From positions 1 through 44,173 of IMG/VR virus record IMGVR_UViG_3300005828_000326: DNA of 44,173 nt. The stretch is one strand, 5' to 3'. Numbering within the stretch: the first letter of the stretch is position 1; each line of letters starts with the position of its first letter. Below the pieces are notes generated by a model. The model was not told where the DNA came from. It did no database searches and was given only the letters and a program-made list of their open reading frames with translations. Below are positions 17,177 to 22,961 of this stretch, in pieces. The stretch is from a virus. The translations under genes were made by a program, and so were the position numbers.

Positions 17177-17836
17177 CTACCGGCGACGCTTCGAGCTCGA
17201 GCGCGGGCGTTGCCGCGCCTTGTCGTGTGCGCTCTGAGCCTTCCGACGCTCGTACTCTTCGCGGCTGATAAAGCGCCCCTTCTTGTCCCGATACTGCTGA
17301 GAAGCGGCTCGATGGGTGGCCTTGTCCTTTTCGCTCTGAGCTCGTCGCCGCTCGTACTCGGCCGCGCTTATCGGCTTGCCGTACTTGTCGCGGTAGGTGT
17401 GCTCGTCGTGGATGTTCGCTTCGCGGCGCCATGACCCCTCGGGATTTTTCTGCTCAAAATGCTTCTTCGAGAGCATGTAACTGATGGCAGCCCCACCGGC
17501 AGCCCCGGCCCCAGCCGCAGCGAGATACTTCCACGTGTCGTTGGCTTCTTTGGACTCGGGATCTTTCCAGACCCATTGTCCGTCTGGCCCCCAATGCCCC
17601 GCGACGGGGTTGCCCACGTGATTGACGTATTGCCCGGGGGCGACTGGCGGAAGGGCCTCGGGTGTCGGTTGAGGTGGCACGGTGGGTGCAAGAGGGGCCG
17701 GTGTCGGGGCAGGTGGCACGCCGGTTGCAAGAGGGCTCTGATCGGAAAACGTGACAGGCCCCTCGAGCTTCTGACGCGGCTTGTCACAGGCGGCGGCGAG
17801 GGTACAGGCTGAAATGAAAAATACAAAAGATTTCAT
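17177..17836 (-). CDS. Proline-rich lipoprotein with tandem basic repeat
   Basis: A 219-residue minus-strand protein. The start is the ATG after GGAGGAGATAAAACG, not the upstream in-frame ATG. The signal peptide ends TLAAAC, a possible lipid-attachment cysteine. Residues about 35-70 are Pro-rich, then come a G-x-WGPDGQWVW segment, a Gly/Ala-rich hydrophobic helix (LAAAGAGAAGGAAISY), and two copies of a 26-residue repeat with the marks YRDK-x-G, E-Y-E-R-R and AQS-x-x-DKA. It ends strongly basic. The layout suggests an envelope-anchored protein whose repeat binds nucleic acid or peptidoglycan; this is inference. Confidence 0.65.
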   Translation of the reverse strand: MKSFVFFISACTLAAACDKPRQKLEGPVTFSDQSPLATGVPPAPTPAPLAPTVPPQPTPEALPPVAPGQYVNHVGNPVAGHWGPDGQWVWKDPESKEANDTWKYLAAAGAGAAGGAAISYMLSKKHFEQKNPEGSWRREANIHDEHTYRDKYGKPISAAEYERRRAQSEKDKATHRAASQQYRDKKGRFISREEYERRKAQSAHDKARQRPRSSSKRRR

Positions 17837-17896
17837 CGTTTTATCTCCTCCATGGTCGATGCGTGGCCCATTCGGGATAGCAACCGCCAAGGGCCG

Positions 17897-17930
17897 TGTC
17901 ACGTTTTTCGGCGAGGGTCGTTAAACCAGA
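17897..17930 (+). promoter_or_regulatory. Phage promoter-class site P1
   Basis: TGTCAC, 18 bases, TTAAACCAGA. The first of four sites sharing TGWCMC-N18-TTANMCCAG and a GTTTTT-like run after the first block. It points rightwards into the gene-free control region, so its first product may be untranslated. Confidence 0.6.
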
Positions 17931-17978
17931 TAGCCGTTGAGGTGCGCCCGGACGGTGGTACGATGCCTCGTTGGTTGT

Positions 17979-18061
17979 GAGACCAGAGCTCGCCCCGTAC
18001 TCGGACACGGCCCGCGCCAGGTGGTGTCACTTGGACACGTTCTGTCAACGTAGAGACCAGA
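17979..18061 (+). repeat. Two GAGACCAGA repeats
   Basis: GAGACCAGA occurs at the two ends of this interval, 74 bases apart, and its core resembles the ACCAGA end of P1 just upstream. They may be degenerate promoter copies or binding sites for one factor. Confidence 0.4.
18024..18038. promoter_or_regulatory. Inverted repeat GTGTC-N5-GACAC
   Basis: Perfect 5-bp arms around five bases. The arm GTGTCAC repeats the first block of the promoter-class sites. A factor-binding site is possible. Confidence 0.35.
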
Positions 18062-18100
18062 CCCGCACCAACGGCTCGCGCTGAGATCCGCTACACCTAG

Positions 18101-18111
18101 TGTGAGTCACA
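18101..18111. promoter_or_regulatory. Palindrome TGTGAGTCACA
   Basis: An 11-base perfect odd palindrome, followed closely by GGTGACAC. Symmetry suggests a dimer-binding site; no assigned protein. Confidence 0.35.
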
Positions 18112-18158
18112 ACGAACAGTGGTGACACATGACCGTGATACGCGATGCGTGTTCGCTG

Positions 18159-18203
18159 CCCCGCCCGTGCCCTTGATCCCCAGCTTGCTGGTTAAGGGCG
18201 GGG
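18159..18203. other. Nested hairpin next to AT-rich core
   Basis: Outer arms CCCCGCCC/GGGCGGGG pair perfectly. An alternative inner fold pairs CCCTT/AAGGG and CCAGC/GCTGG. It borders the tandem repeats and could be a primer-formation or protein-recognition structure. Confidence 0.5.
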
Positions 18204-18214
18204 AGCGATCCTCA

Positions 18215-18246
18215 AGCTAAAAAGCTAAAAAGCTAAATAGCTAAAG
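18215..18246 (+). repeat. Four tandem 8-bp repeats AGCTAAA[A/T/G]
   Basis: AGCTAAAA, AGCTAAAA, AGCTAAAT and AGCTAAAG follow one another with an exact period of eight bases. They resemble short iterons and run into the AT-rich palindrome cluster. Confidence 0.8.
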
Positions 18247-18275
18247 ATCTTAAAAGCTTTTAAGCTTAAGATCTT
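18244..18275. repeat. Cluster of four overlapping AT-rich palindromes
   Basis: AAGATCTT, AAAAGCTTTT, TTAAGCTTAA and AAGATCTT lie end to end, with the outer pair forming a long inverted repeat. This is the most AT-rich spot in a GC-rich window and a likely site of easy strand opening. Confidence 0.75.
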
Positions 18276-18294
18276 AATAAATTAAGGAAAAACG

Positions 18295-18306
18295 GAACAA
18301 TTGTTC
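18295..18306. promoter_or_regulatory. Palindrome GAACAATTGTTC
   Basis: A perfect 12-bp palindrome that fits the GAAC-N4-GTTC form of Gram-positive-type LexA boxes. It may equally be an operator for a phage regulator. LexA binding in this host is not shown. Confidence 0.4.
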
Positions 18307-18351
18307 AGTGCTGGAAAACTCTAGTCGTTTGAGCTCTGATCACGGGGTGGA

Positions 18352-18372
18352 GTCGGGGGCTTCGCCCCCGAC
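18352..18372. other. GC hairpin with TTC loop
   Basis: A perfect 9-bp stem, GTCGGGGGC/GCCCCCGAC, with a three-base loop. It stands directly before a second GC hairpin. Confidence 0.5.
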
Positions 18373-18374
18373 AA

Positions 18375-18408
18375 GGGGGCTCGCTTCGCTCGCCCCCAGT
18401 TTGGTTTT
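18375..18408 (+). terminator. Possible intrinsic terminator in control region
   Basis: GGGGGC/GCCCCC arms around an 11-base loop, followed by AGTTTGGTTTTC. The T-rich tail is imperfect. It could end a transcript begun at P1 about 450 bases upstream, which would make that transcript non-coding. Confidence 0.4.
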
Positions 18409-18444
18409 CAATTGCTTTCGACTGGGAAGGGTGAGGGGATTGGA

Positions 18445-18459
18445 CCTGAGTAGATCAGG
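18445..18459. promoter_or_regulatory. Inverted repeat CCTGA-N5-TCAGG
   Basis: Perfect 5-bp arms, three bases upstream of an 18-bp palindrome. The pair may form one compound operator. Confidence 0.35.
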
Positions 18460-18462
18460 AGC

Positions 18463-18480
18463 AATAGAGAATTCTCTATT
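18463..18480. promoter_or_regulatory. 18-bp perfect palindrome, operator candidate
   Basis: AATAGAGAATTCTCTATT reads the same on both strands. It lies 77 bases upstream of the first gene after the control region, a suitable place for a repressor. Confidence 0.5.
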
Positions 18481-18557
18481 TCCCCTATCCGCCCCAGTCG
18501 GAAGCTCGAGCGAGGGAGCAACGAAGCAGAAGCGAGGCAGAAGCGAGGAAACGGATC

Positions 18558-18782
18558 ATGGAGAAGCCCGGGATCGGGGGGTACGTATGCCTGCGAATGA
18601 TGACGAGCACGGCGATTTTGATCGGCGCCGCGGTGCTTGGAATCCGCGGAGCGGTCGGGCATAGTCTCGACGACTGGGGGGCGTTGGTTTTTTGGCTCGT
18701 CGGCAGTTATCTCGCCTTCACGGCCCTGATGCCCCCGCCACGCGAATTGGAGGGGAACCCTGATGTTTCGGATCACGGTTGA
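18558..18782 (+). CDS. Small membrane protein
   Basis: A 74-residue protein with two hydrophobic segments (STAILIGAAVLGIRGAV and ALVFWLVGSYLAFTALM) separated by a short polar turn, suggesting a membrane hairpin. GAGG lies ten bases before the ATG. It is the first gene after the control region and overlaps the next gene by 20 bases. Function unknown; early phage membrane proteins can affect host takeover or exclude other phages, but nothing here shows which. Confidence 0.5.
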   Translation: MEKPGIGGYVCLRMMTSTAILIGAAVLGIRGAVGHSLDDWGALVFWLVGSYLAFTALMPPPRELEGNPDVSDHG

Positions 18783-19020
18783 GTGCCTAACCACCGAAGA
18801 GATAGAGCATTTTTGCTTCGACAATATCCACGTGAAGTATGAAGGCAGGCCCGGCAAGCGGACAATGAAAGTGGCCGAGCTTTGCGCCTATGACGGCTTC
18901 ACGGCGGCGACCCCCGCCGACGCTCTGTATGCCTGCGAGGCCGAGTGTGCGCGCAAAGAGCGAGCCGAGTGGAGCGGTGAGGATGACGACGGGGAGCCCG
19001 AAGACGAAGACGAGACCTGA
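18763..19020 (+). CDS. Small acidic protein
   Basis: An 85-residue protein with a ribosome site GGAGGGGAACCCTG. The N-terminal half alternates beta-type segments with an HVKYEGRPGKRTMKV stretch; the last 20 residues are almost all Asp/Glu, the kind of tail seen in DNA-mimic or SSB-tail-like proteins. Three cysteines are present. No family recognised. Confidence 0.55.
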   Translation: MFRITVECLTTEEIEHFCFDNIHVKYEGRPGKRTMKVAELCAYDGFTAATPADALYACEAECARKERAEWSGEDDDGEPEDEDET

Positions 19021-19198
19021 CCGACCCCGGCCCCAGTCGCCGCTCGAGCGCTGGGTAGACGGCCATCGGCTTTGCGGTCGGGGCTATCAGTGGGAAAGCC
19101 GCACAGCGCGGGATCAGCCCGTCTACGTCTGTCTCGGGTGTGGCGAGAGCTTCCCCGACGATTTCCCCGCCGCGAAGCTCGCGGGGGTTGGAGCATGA
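18983..19198 (+). CDS. Small cysteine-containing protein
   Basis: A 71-residue protein from an ATG within the acidic-tail region of the previous gene (38-base overlap). After a basic N-terminus it has HRLCGRG and VCLGCGESF, which could form a small zinc site. The start is uncertain because GAGG lies directly against the ATG; upstream in-frame ATGs would add residues of shadow composition. Its stop lies in the ribosome site of the helicase gene. Confidence 0.45.
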   Translation: MTTGSPKTKTRPDRPRPQSPLERWVDGHRLCGRGYQWESRTARDQPVYVCLGCGESFPDDFPAAKLAGVGA

Positions 19199-19201
19199 GC
19201 A

Positions 19202-21709
19202 GTGCCAGGCCCGATATGGTTTCGCGCGTGGAATCACTACACGCAGATCTTTCCACCGGATGACTTGATCCTACGCACGCTTGACCTCGAGTGCCGCTAC
19301 CCGACGCAGCACGCGGAAGCGCTTGGCACCGGGTGGCGTCCGCCGATGGGCGAGGGGGGCGGCTGGGACGGGTGGATCAGGTTGCTTCGGAGGCCGAAGA
19401 CGCAGCCCCCCTACGCGCCCACCGGATTGCTTCCCCGGCTTTGCCGGGTGGCCCGCCGCATGGGTTACGAGCCCCACGTCGACGACAAGCGGGAGCGGCC
19501 CCCGGAGGGCGTGCCCGAGTTCCCCAAGCTCGAGCTCCGCGACTATCAGGAGGCAGCCGTTGATGCCGCGATCAAGATGGGCCGCGGGGTGCTCGATCTG
19601 CCCCCTCGGGCGGGCAAGACTCGCATGGCGGCCGAGCTCCAACGGCGGTTGGGGCTCAACACGTTGTGGCTGGCGCCGACCGACCGGATTGTGAGCCAGA
19701 CCGTAGATGTGCTCGAAGAGCACTTCGGCAAGCACTTCGCAGCCCGGCCCGAGAGTGCCGCGCACGCGGCCGAGCTCGCCCACACGCGCGTCGTGTGCAT
19801 GACGGCGGCCATGGCGTCGAGGCTCACCGCGGAATGGTGCCGGACCCGTGACGTTGTGATCGTTGACGAGTGGCATCATTGCCTGTCGCCGACGACGCGT
19901 GTGCAGACGGCTACCGGGTGGGCGCCCATTGCGACGTTACGGGTTGGCGATCTGGTTTGGGCTAGTGGGCCGGGTGGATTGCGTTTGCAGCCTATCGCAC
20001 GGGTGTGGCGTCGGTCTGCGCCAGGCGTGATGTTGCGGATAGTGACGACGAGAGGAACGTTGGAGGTTACCAGCGAGCATGAAATTTATACACCAACGGG
20101 AAAGCGGCGGGCGGGGGAGCTGCGAGTTGGGGGGACCGTATCAGTGCGGCAAATGTGGTCGGTTGATTGCTCGCAAGGGGCCTTGGGTGGTTCACGAGCG
20201 GGCTTGTCGTGGGCCGGATACGGGCACGCGGAAATGCCCGACGTGCGGCGTTGTCGTGCCGAAGCGCAGCTTCGGGGGCCATCGAGTGTCTTGCTTGGGG
20301 CTCAATTCCATGGCCGACCCTTCGACGCATGCTTTGGCAATGAAAAAGCGGAGCAAAAACGAGGCATATCGGAAATATCTAGCGGAACGGATGCGTGGGG
20401 AGCGCAATCCGGCAAAGCGAGTGGACGTCGTTTGGAAGCTTCGTCGGGGATGGAGGGAAGCGCACACGGGTTGCGTGCCTTATGGGCGTGGGGTCGGGGG
20501 CAAGGGGAACGGGCCGACCCCTTCGGAAGTCTTTTTGCGGGAGGGATTGTTGGATCTCGGCTTCCAATTCGAGTTCAAGATTGTCACCGGCAATCGCAAA
20601 GGGGCGCGGTGGTACTCACTAGACGCCGCTCACGAGGTCGCGCGCATAGCCGTGGAAGTGGACGGGAGCAGTCATGCTTCGCGGGGGAAAACGGATGCTC
20701 GGAAGGATGCTTTTTTGACGGGTCGGGGCTGGGTGGTGGTACGGATATCGGTGTTGGACGTGCAAGCGGGCGTGGCTTGGGTATCGCAGAAATTCTCAGC
20801 ATTGCGGCAATTGAGCCCCCGAGTGATTCAGTTTTCGATCTCGAAGTGACTGAAGATCACAACTATTTTGCCGAGGGTGTCTTGGTATCCAACAGCGCTA
20901 GCAAAACTTATACCAAGGACATTTTCCCCAAGCTCGATCACGTCTTCTACCGCTACGGGATGACGGGCACGCACTTTCGCAGCGGCGACGACGCCATGGC
21001 CATGCACGCGCTGTTGAGCGAGACGATCTACCGACTGTCACCGCTCGAGCTCCTACAGCGGGGCCACCTAGTGCCCACGCACGTGTGCTTCGTTCCGGTG
21101 GGCAGCCCCCGACTCCGGGGGGTTGGGCGGACCTTCCACGGGGGGTTTGGGACGGCGGGCGTCCATGAGCACGAAGACCGCACGAGAATGGCTGTAGAGG
21201 CCGCTCTGAGCCTTCATACGCTCGGGCGAAGGGTTATGGTCCTAGTGGGCACGAAAAGCCAAGGACGGGCCATCCAGGGCGCTCTACGGCAGTGTTTGCC
21301 CCTACCTCCCCCAGCCGCAGAGTTCGAGGCCGTGGAATTCCTATCCACCGACCGGCCCCGCCGCGTGCAGCAAGGCGTGATCGACAGCTTCCTGACGAGC
21401 CAGGAGGTAAAGATCCTGATCGGCACCACGATTCTCGGCGAGGGGGTGGATCTGCCCGCGGCCGACGCCCTTGTGTATGCCCGCGGCGAAAAGGCCGAGG
21501 TGTCGTTGACGCAGGCGGTCTACCGGGTGGGGACCGCGGACGGAGCGAAAAAGGCCGCGATCGTGGTCGACTTCGCCGATCGTCACCACAAGCACTTGCT
21601 CGAGCACTCCCTTGAACGGTTGCGGCTGTACTACCGTGAGCCGACATTCACGTTGACGATACTCGACGATCCAGGCCAGCTTGCAGGGTGGGCGGCCAAG
21701 GTGCCGTGA
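19202..21709 (+). CDS. SF2 DNA helicase precursor interrupted by an intein
   Basis: A GTG start (GGAG eight bases upstream) gives an 835-residue precursor. Helicase motifs: Q-like LRDYQEAA (about 112), Walker A PPRAGKT (about 135), Ia LAPTDRIVSQT, II DEWHH (222-226), III MTGTHFR, V GTTILGEGVDLP and a degenerate VI QAVYRVGT. This matches UvsW/RadD-like SF2 enzymes that unwind branched DNA or act in phage replication. The intein begins at Cys227, directly after the catalytic DEWHH, and ends at Asn564. Splicing would join DEWHH to SASKTY, as expected for an intact motif II (DExHH followed by S-K-T-Y), leaving about 497 residues. The frame also remains open across the endonuclease gene described below. 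Confidence 0.85.
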   Translation: MPGPIWFRAWNHYTQIFPPDDLILRTLDLECRYPTQHAEALGTGWRPPMGEGGGWDGWIRLLRRPKTQPPYAPTGLLPRLCRVARRMGYEPHVDDKRERPPEGVPEFPKLELRDYQEAAVDAAIKMGRGVLDLPPRAGKTRMAAELQRRLGLNTLWLAPTDRIVSQTVDVLEEHFGKHFAARPESAAHAAELAHTRVVCMTAAMASRLTAEWCRTRDVVIVDEWHHCLSPTTRVQTATGWAPIATLRVGDLVWASGPGGLRLQPIARVWRRSAPGVMLRIVTTRGTLEVTSEHEIYTPTGKRRAGELRVGGTVSVRQMWSVDCSQGALGGSRAGLSWAGYGHAEMPDVRRCRAEAQLRGPSSVLLGAQFHGRPFDACFGNEKAEQKRGISEISSGTDAWGAQSGKASGRRLEASSGMEGSAHGLRALWAWGRGQGERADPFGSLFAGGIVGSRLPIRVQDCHRQSQRGAVVLTRRRSRGRAHSRGSGREQSCFAGENGCSEGCFFDGSGLGGGTDIGVGRASGRGLGIAEILSIAAIEPPSDSVFDLEVTEDHNYFAEGVLVSNSASKTYTKDIFPKLDHVFYRYGMTGTHFRSGDDAMAMHALLSETIYRLSPLELLQRGHLVPTHVCFVPVGSPRLRGVGRTFHGGFGTAGVHEHEDRTRMAVEAALSLHTLGRRVMVLVGTKSQGRAIQGALRQCLPLPPPAAEFEAVEFLSTDRPRRVQQGVIDSFLTSQEVKILIGTTILGEGVDLPAADALVYARGEKAEVSLTQAVYRVGTADGAKKAAIVVDFADRHHKHLLEHSLERLRLYYREPTFTLTILDDPGQLAGWAAKVP
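20062..20066 (+). promoter_or_regulatory. Ribosome site for nested endonuclease
   Basis: GGAGG stands 12 bases before the ATG of the out-of-frame endonuclease, inside intein block B coding sequence. It supports independent translation of the nested gene. Confidence 0.5.
20079..20849 (+). CDS. Vsr-like (EDxHD/DUF559-type) homing endonuclease nested in intein
   Basis: A 256-residue protein read +1 relative to the helicase frame. Near the N-terminus are two zinc-finger-like motifs (C-x2-C-x12-H-x3-C and C-x2-C-x11-H-x3-C, residues about 23-70). The C-terminal half is a Vsr-like nuclease: TPSEVFLREGLLDLGF (about 145), YSLDAAHEVARIAVEVDGSSH (split here for length: YSLDAA then EVDGSSH, about 179-198), DARKD and GWVVVRISVLDV. 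This is the family of I-Bth0305I, known from genes broken by split inteins. It starts in block B and ends in the C-terminal block region, so both ends are dual-coding. The frame has a TGA just upstream of the open part, so it is not joined to the intein without a frame change. Confidence 0.8.
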   Translation: MKFIHQRESGGRGSCELGGPYQCGKCGRLIARKGPWVVHERACRGPDTGTRKCPTCGVVVPKRSFGGHRVSCLGLNSMADPSTHALAMKKRSKNEAYRKYLAERMRGERNPAKRVDVVWKLRRGWREAHTGCVPYGRGVGGKGNGPTPSEVFLREGLLDLGFQFEFKIVTGNRKGARWYSLDAAHEVARIAVEVDGSSHASRGKTDARKDAFLTGRGWVVVRISVLDVQAGVAWVSQKFSALRQLSPRVIQFSISK

Positions 21710-21740
21710 CACGTTTTTGTGCGGCGAGCGTTATCCCAGG
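21707..21740 (+). promoter_or_regulatory. Phage promoter-class site P2
   Basis: TGACAC, 18 bases, TTATCCCAGG. The first block contains the helicase stop codon. The site is followed within about 30 bases by a strong terminator. Confidence 0.65.
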
Positions 21741-21767
21741 TGAGGGCTGATGACGCCCGCGAAATGT

Positions 21768-21777
21768 CCCCGACCGA
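21768..21777 (+). promoter_or_regulatory. Competing arm upstream of terminator
   Basis: CCCCGACCGA pairs perfectly with TCGGTCGGGG in the terminator hairpin region, so two mutually exclusive folds exist. This is the architecture of an attenuator, though either fold still precedes the T run. Confidence 0.45.
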
Positions 21778-21785
21778 TGCGATCC

Positions 21786-21812
21786 AAGCCCCGCGTCGGT
21801 CGGGGCTTTTTT
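21786..21812 (+). terminator. Rho-independent terminator
   Basis: An 8-bp stem AAGCCCCG/CGGGGCTT with a 7-base loop and a following T run, textbook form. It stops transcription from the helicase operon or from P2 before the next gene, whose ribosome site GGAGGCGAAGGG comes right after. Confidence 0.85.
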
Positions 21813-21831
21813 CCCTACGGAGGCGAAGGGT

Positions 21832-22233
21832 ATGGATCAATCCGCAGTGCAATTGCCGCAAGTGGCGGCCATGAGTGACGAAGAGCGGGCGGAAGCGCAG
21901 CGCAACGTGGCGATAACGCGCGAGCACCTATTGCAGTGGCTACATGCCACGCAACGCGACTGGATCACGTTCAACGCGATCGATCTCGTAAAGGCGCTTT
22001 CCGACGACGGGATCAGGGCCTTTCAGGGGATCGTGGCCGCTTATCGGGACTACCGACGAGGCAAGCGCACCGGCCGAAAAATCGAGGAAACCGACCCGCG
22101 GACGGGCAAAACCTTCGTGGTCGATGAGGTATACGGCGAACAGCTCTCGGTGGTTGAGGCCGAGCAAGCGTTGCGATACCTTCTCGGGATGGTTCGGGAG
22201 CTTGATCCTACCTGGACGCTCGCAAGACTGTGA
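21832..22233 (+). CDS. Unknown helical protein
   Basis: A 133-residue protein with GGAGGCGAAGGGT before the ATG. Mainly helical, with a basic middle (YRDYRRGKRTGRK) that could touch nucleic acid. It is the first gene after the terminator and heads the operon that encodes the replicative helicase and primase, so a replication accessory role is possible. No family recognised. Confidence 0.6.
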   Translation: MDQSAVQLPQVAAMSDEERAEAQRNVAITREHLLQWLHATQRDWITFNAIDLVKALSDDGIRAFQGIVAAYRDYRRGKRTGRKIEETDPRTGKTFVVDEVYGEQLSVVEAEQALRYLLGMVRELDPTWTLARL

Positions 22234-22320
22234 CCGACTGACACACGGGGGGTGCGCTGTGCGACGGCTGGCGATTGCGCATGCGTGCTCCCCACCACAA
22301 CGCAAAACGGAGCAAGACGA

Positions 22321-22956
22321 ATGGGCTCAACCATGCAGCTCGAGGCTACCCTTTTGTCCGATTACAACTTCTGGCGTGCTCAGACGTGGCACACGAAGCA
22401 ATTGCGCGAGAAGGGCTACCTTCGGGATCTCAAGCTCAAGAAGACGGCGCCCGCGTTCACGGCGCTTGGCCAGTGGTGCGGGGAGCGTGGTATTGATCCG
22501 CGGCGGTGGATCTATTTCCGCTTTGCGTCGCGCAATTGGCGCTTCGCCCCACGGTTGGATCAATTGATCCCGAGCAACAAACGCGAAAACGAAACGATCC
22601 AGAAGTACAAACTGCTCAAGACAACGCCAGCCTTTTCCCACCGAGTGCACGAGCAAAGTCGTTTCCACGCAGAGCCCACCGGCGTTTATTGGGACGTGAA
22701 CCGCGACATAAGCCACCTTGCCGAAGCCATCAAACGCCGCTACATAGCCACAAATCAGCTCGAACGATGCATGAGTGAAATGGACTCGCGCACGTTTGGC
22801 TACCATCCCAGAAGCAGAGTGTGTGAACGTTGCCCCGCGGCCACGGAGTGCTTGCGTCGTCTGCAAGCGAAGGCCCCCTTCGATATCGTCGCGTTGCGGC
22901 GAGGCGACGTTGACTTGCAATCCTGCTACGTGACAGCACAGCGGACACGGAGCTAA
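22321..22956 (+). CDS. Unknown replication-operon protein with Cys cluster
   Basis: A 211-residue protein; the ATG has GGAG eight bases upstream. The earlier in-frame start would add poorly supported residues. It is basic, rich in Trp/Tyr/Phe (YNFWRAQTWHTKQL, RWIYFRFASRNWRF), and ends with C-x2-C-x5-C (CERCPAATEC), a likely zinc or iron-sulfur site. It lies five bases before the DnaB-like helicase gene, the usual place for a helicase loader or partner, but no loader motif (Walker A) is present. Confidence 0.6.
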   Translation: MGSTMQLEATLLSDYNFWRAQTWHTKQLREKGYLRDLKLKKTAPAFTALGQWCGERGIDPRRWIYFRFASRNWRFAPRLDQLIPSNKRENETIQKYKLLKTTPAFSHRVHEQSRFHAEPTGVYWDVNRDISHLAEAIKRRYIATNQLERCMSEMDSRTFGYHPRSRVCERCPAATECLRRLQAKAPFDIVALRRGDVDLQSCYVTAQRTRS

Positions 22957-22961
22957 TCAAC

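Larger units (their letters stand above)
17837..18557. other. Gene-free control region, origin candidate
   Basis: A stretch of 721 bases with no convincing gene, the longest in the window. In order it holds a rightward promoter-class site, GAGACCAGA twice, several inverted repeats, a nested hairpin, four exact-period 8-bp repeats, a run of AT-rich palindromes, a 12-bp palindrome, two GC hairpins, a 15-bp inverted repeat, an 18-bp palindrome and two CCCAGTCG octamers in opposite orientations. Repeats next to an AT-rich core in an otherwise GC-rich genome, just before the replication genes, are typical of origins. Origin activity is inferred. Confidence 0.55.
19880..20893 (+). mobile_element. 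Intein in helicase motif II, with out-of-frame endonuclease
   Basis: About 338 residues. The N-terminal splicing block starts CLSPTTRVQTATGW; block B is RGTLEVTSEHEIYT, followed by the typical GKRRAGELRVGG. The C-terminal blocks are VFDLEVTEDHNYF and EGVLVSN, then Ser+1. The penultimate residue is Ser rather than the usual His, a variation known in some inteins. Between these blocks, about 210 residues in the helicase frame look like non-native sequence, because the same DNA encodes an endonuclease in the +1 frame. Insertion at an invariant catalytic site is typical of homing inteins. Confidence 0.8.

Noticed and set aside
18024-18061. A fifth promoter-class site in the control region
   Set aside because: TGTCAC and AGACCAG are present, but the spacing is about two bases too long and the TTA block is missing. 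Kept only as related repeats.
18215-18246. Tandem AGCTAAA repeats as a CRISPR array
   Set aside because: The units are only 8 bp with no spacers and no cas genes nearby; they fit iteron-like repeats instead.
19202-21709. The interruption of the helicase as a simple sequencing frameshift
   Set aside because: A single frame runs from helicase start to end, and both intein ends are in that frame. Two compensating errors would be needed to explain the endonuclease frame, so a nested gene is simpler, although errors cannot be fully excluded.
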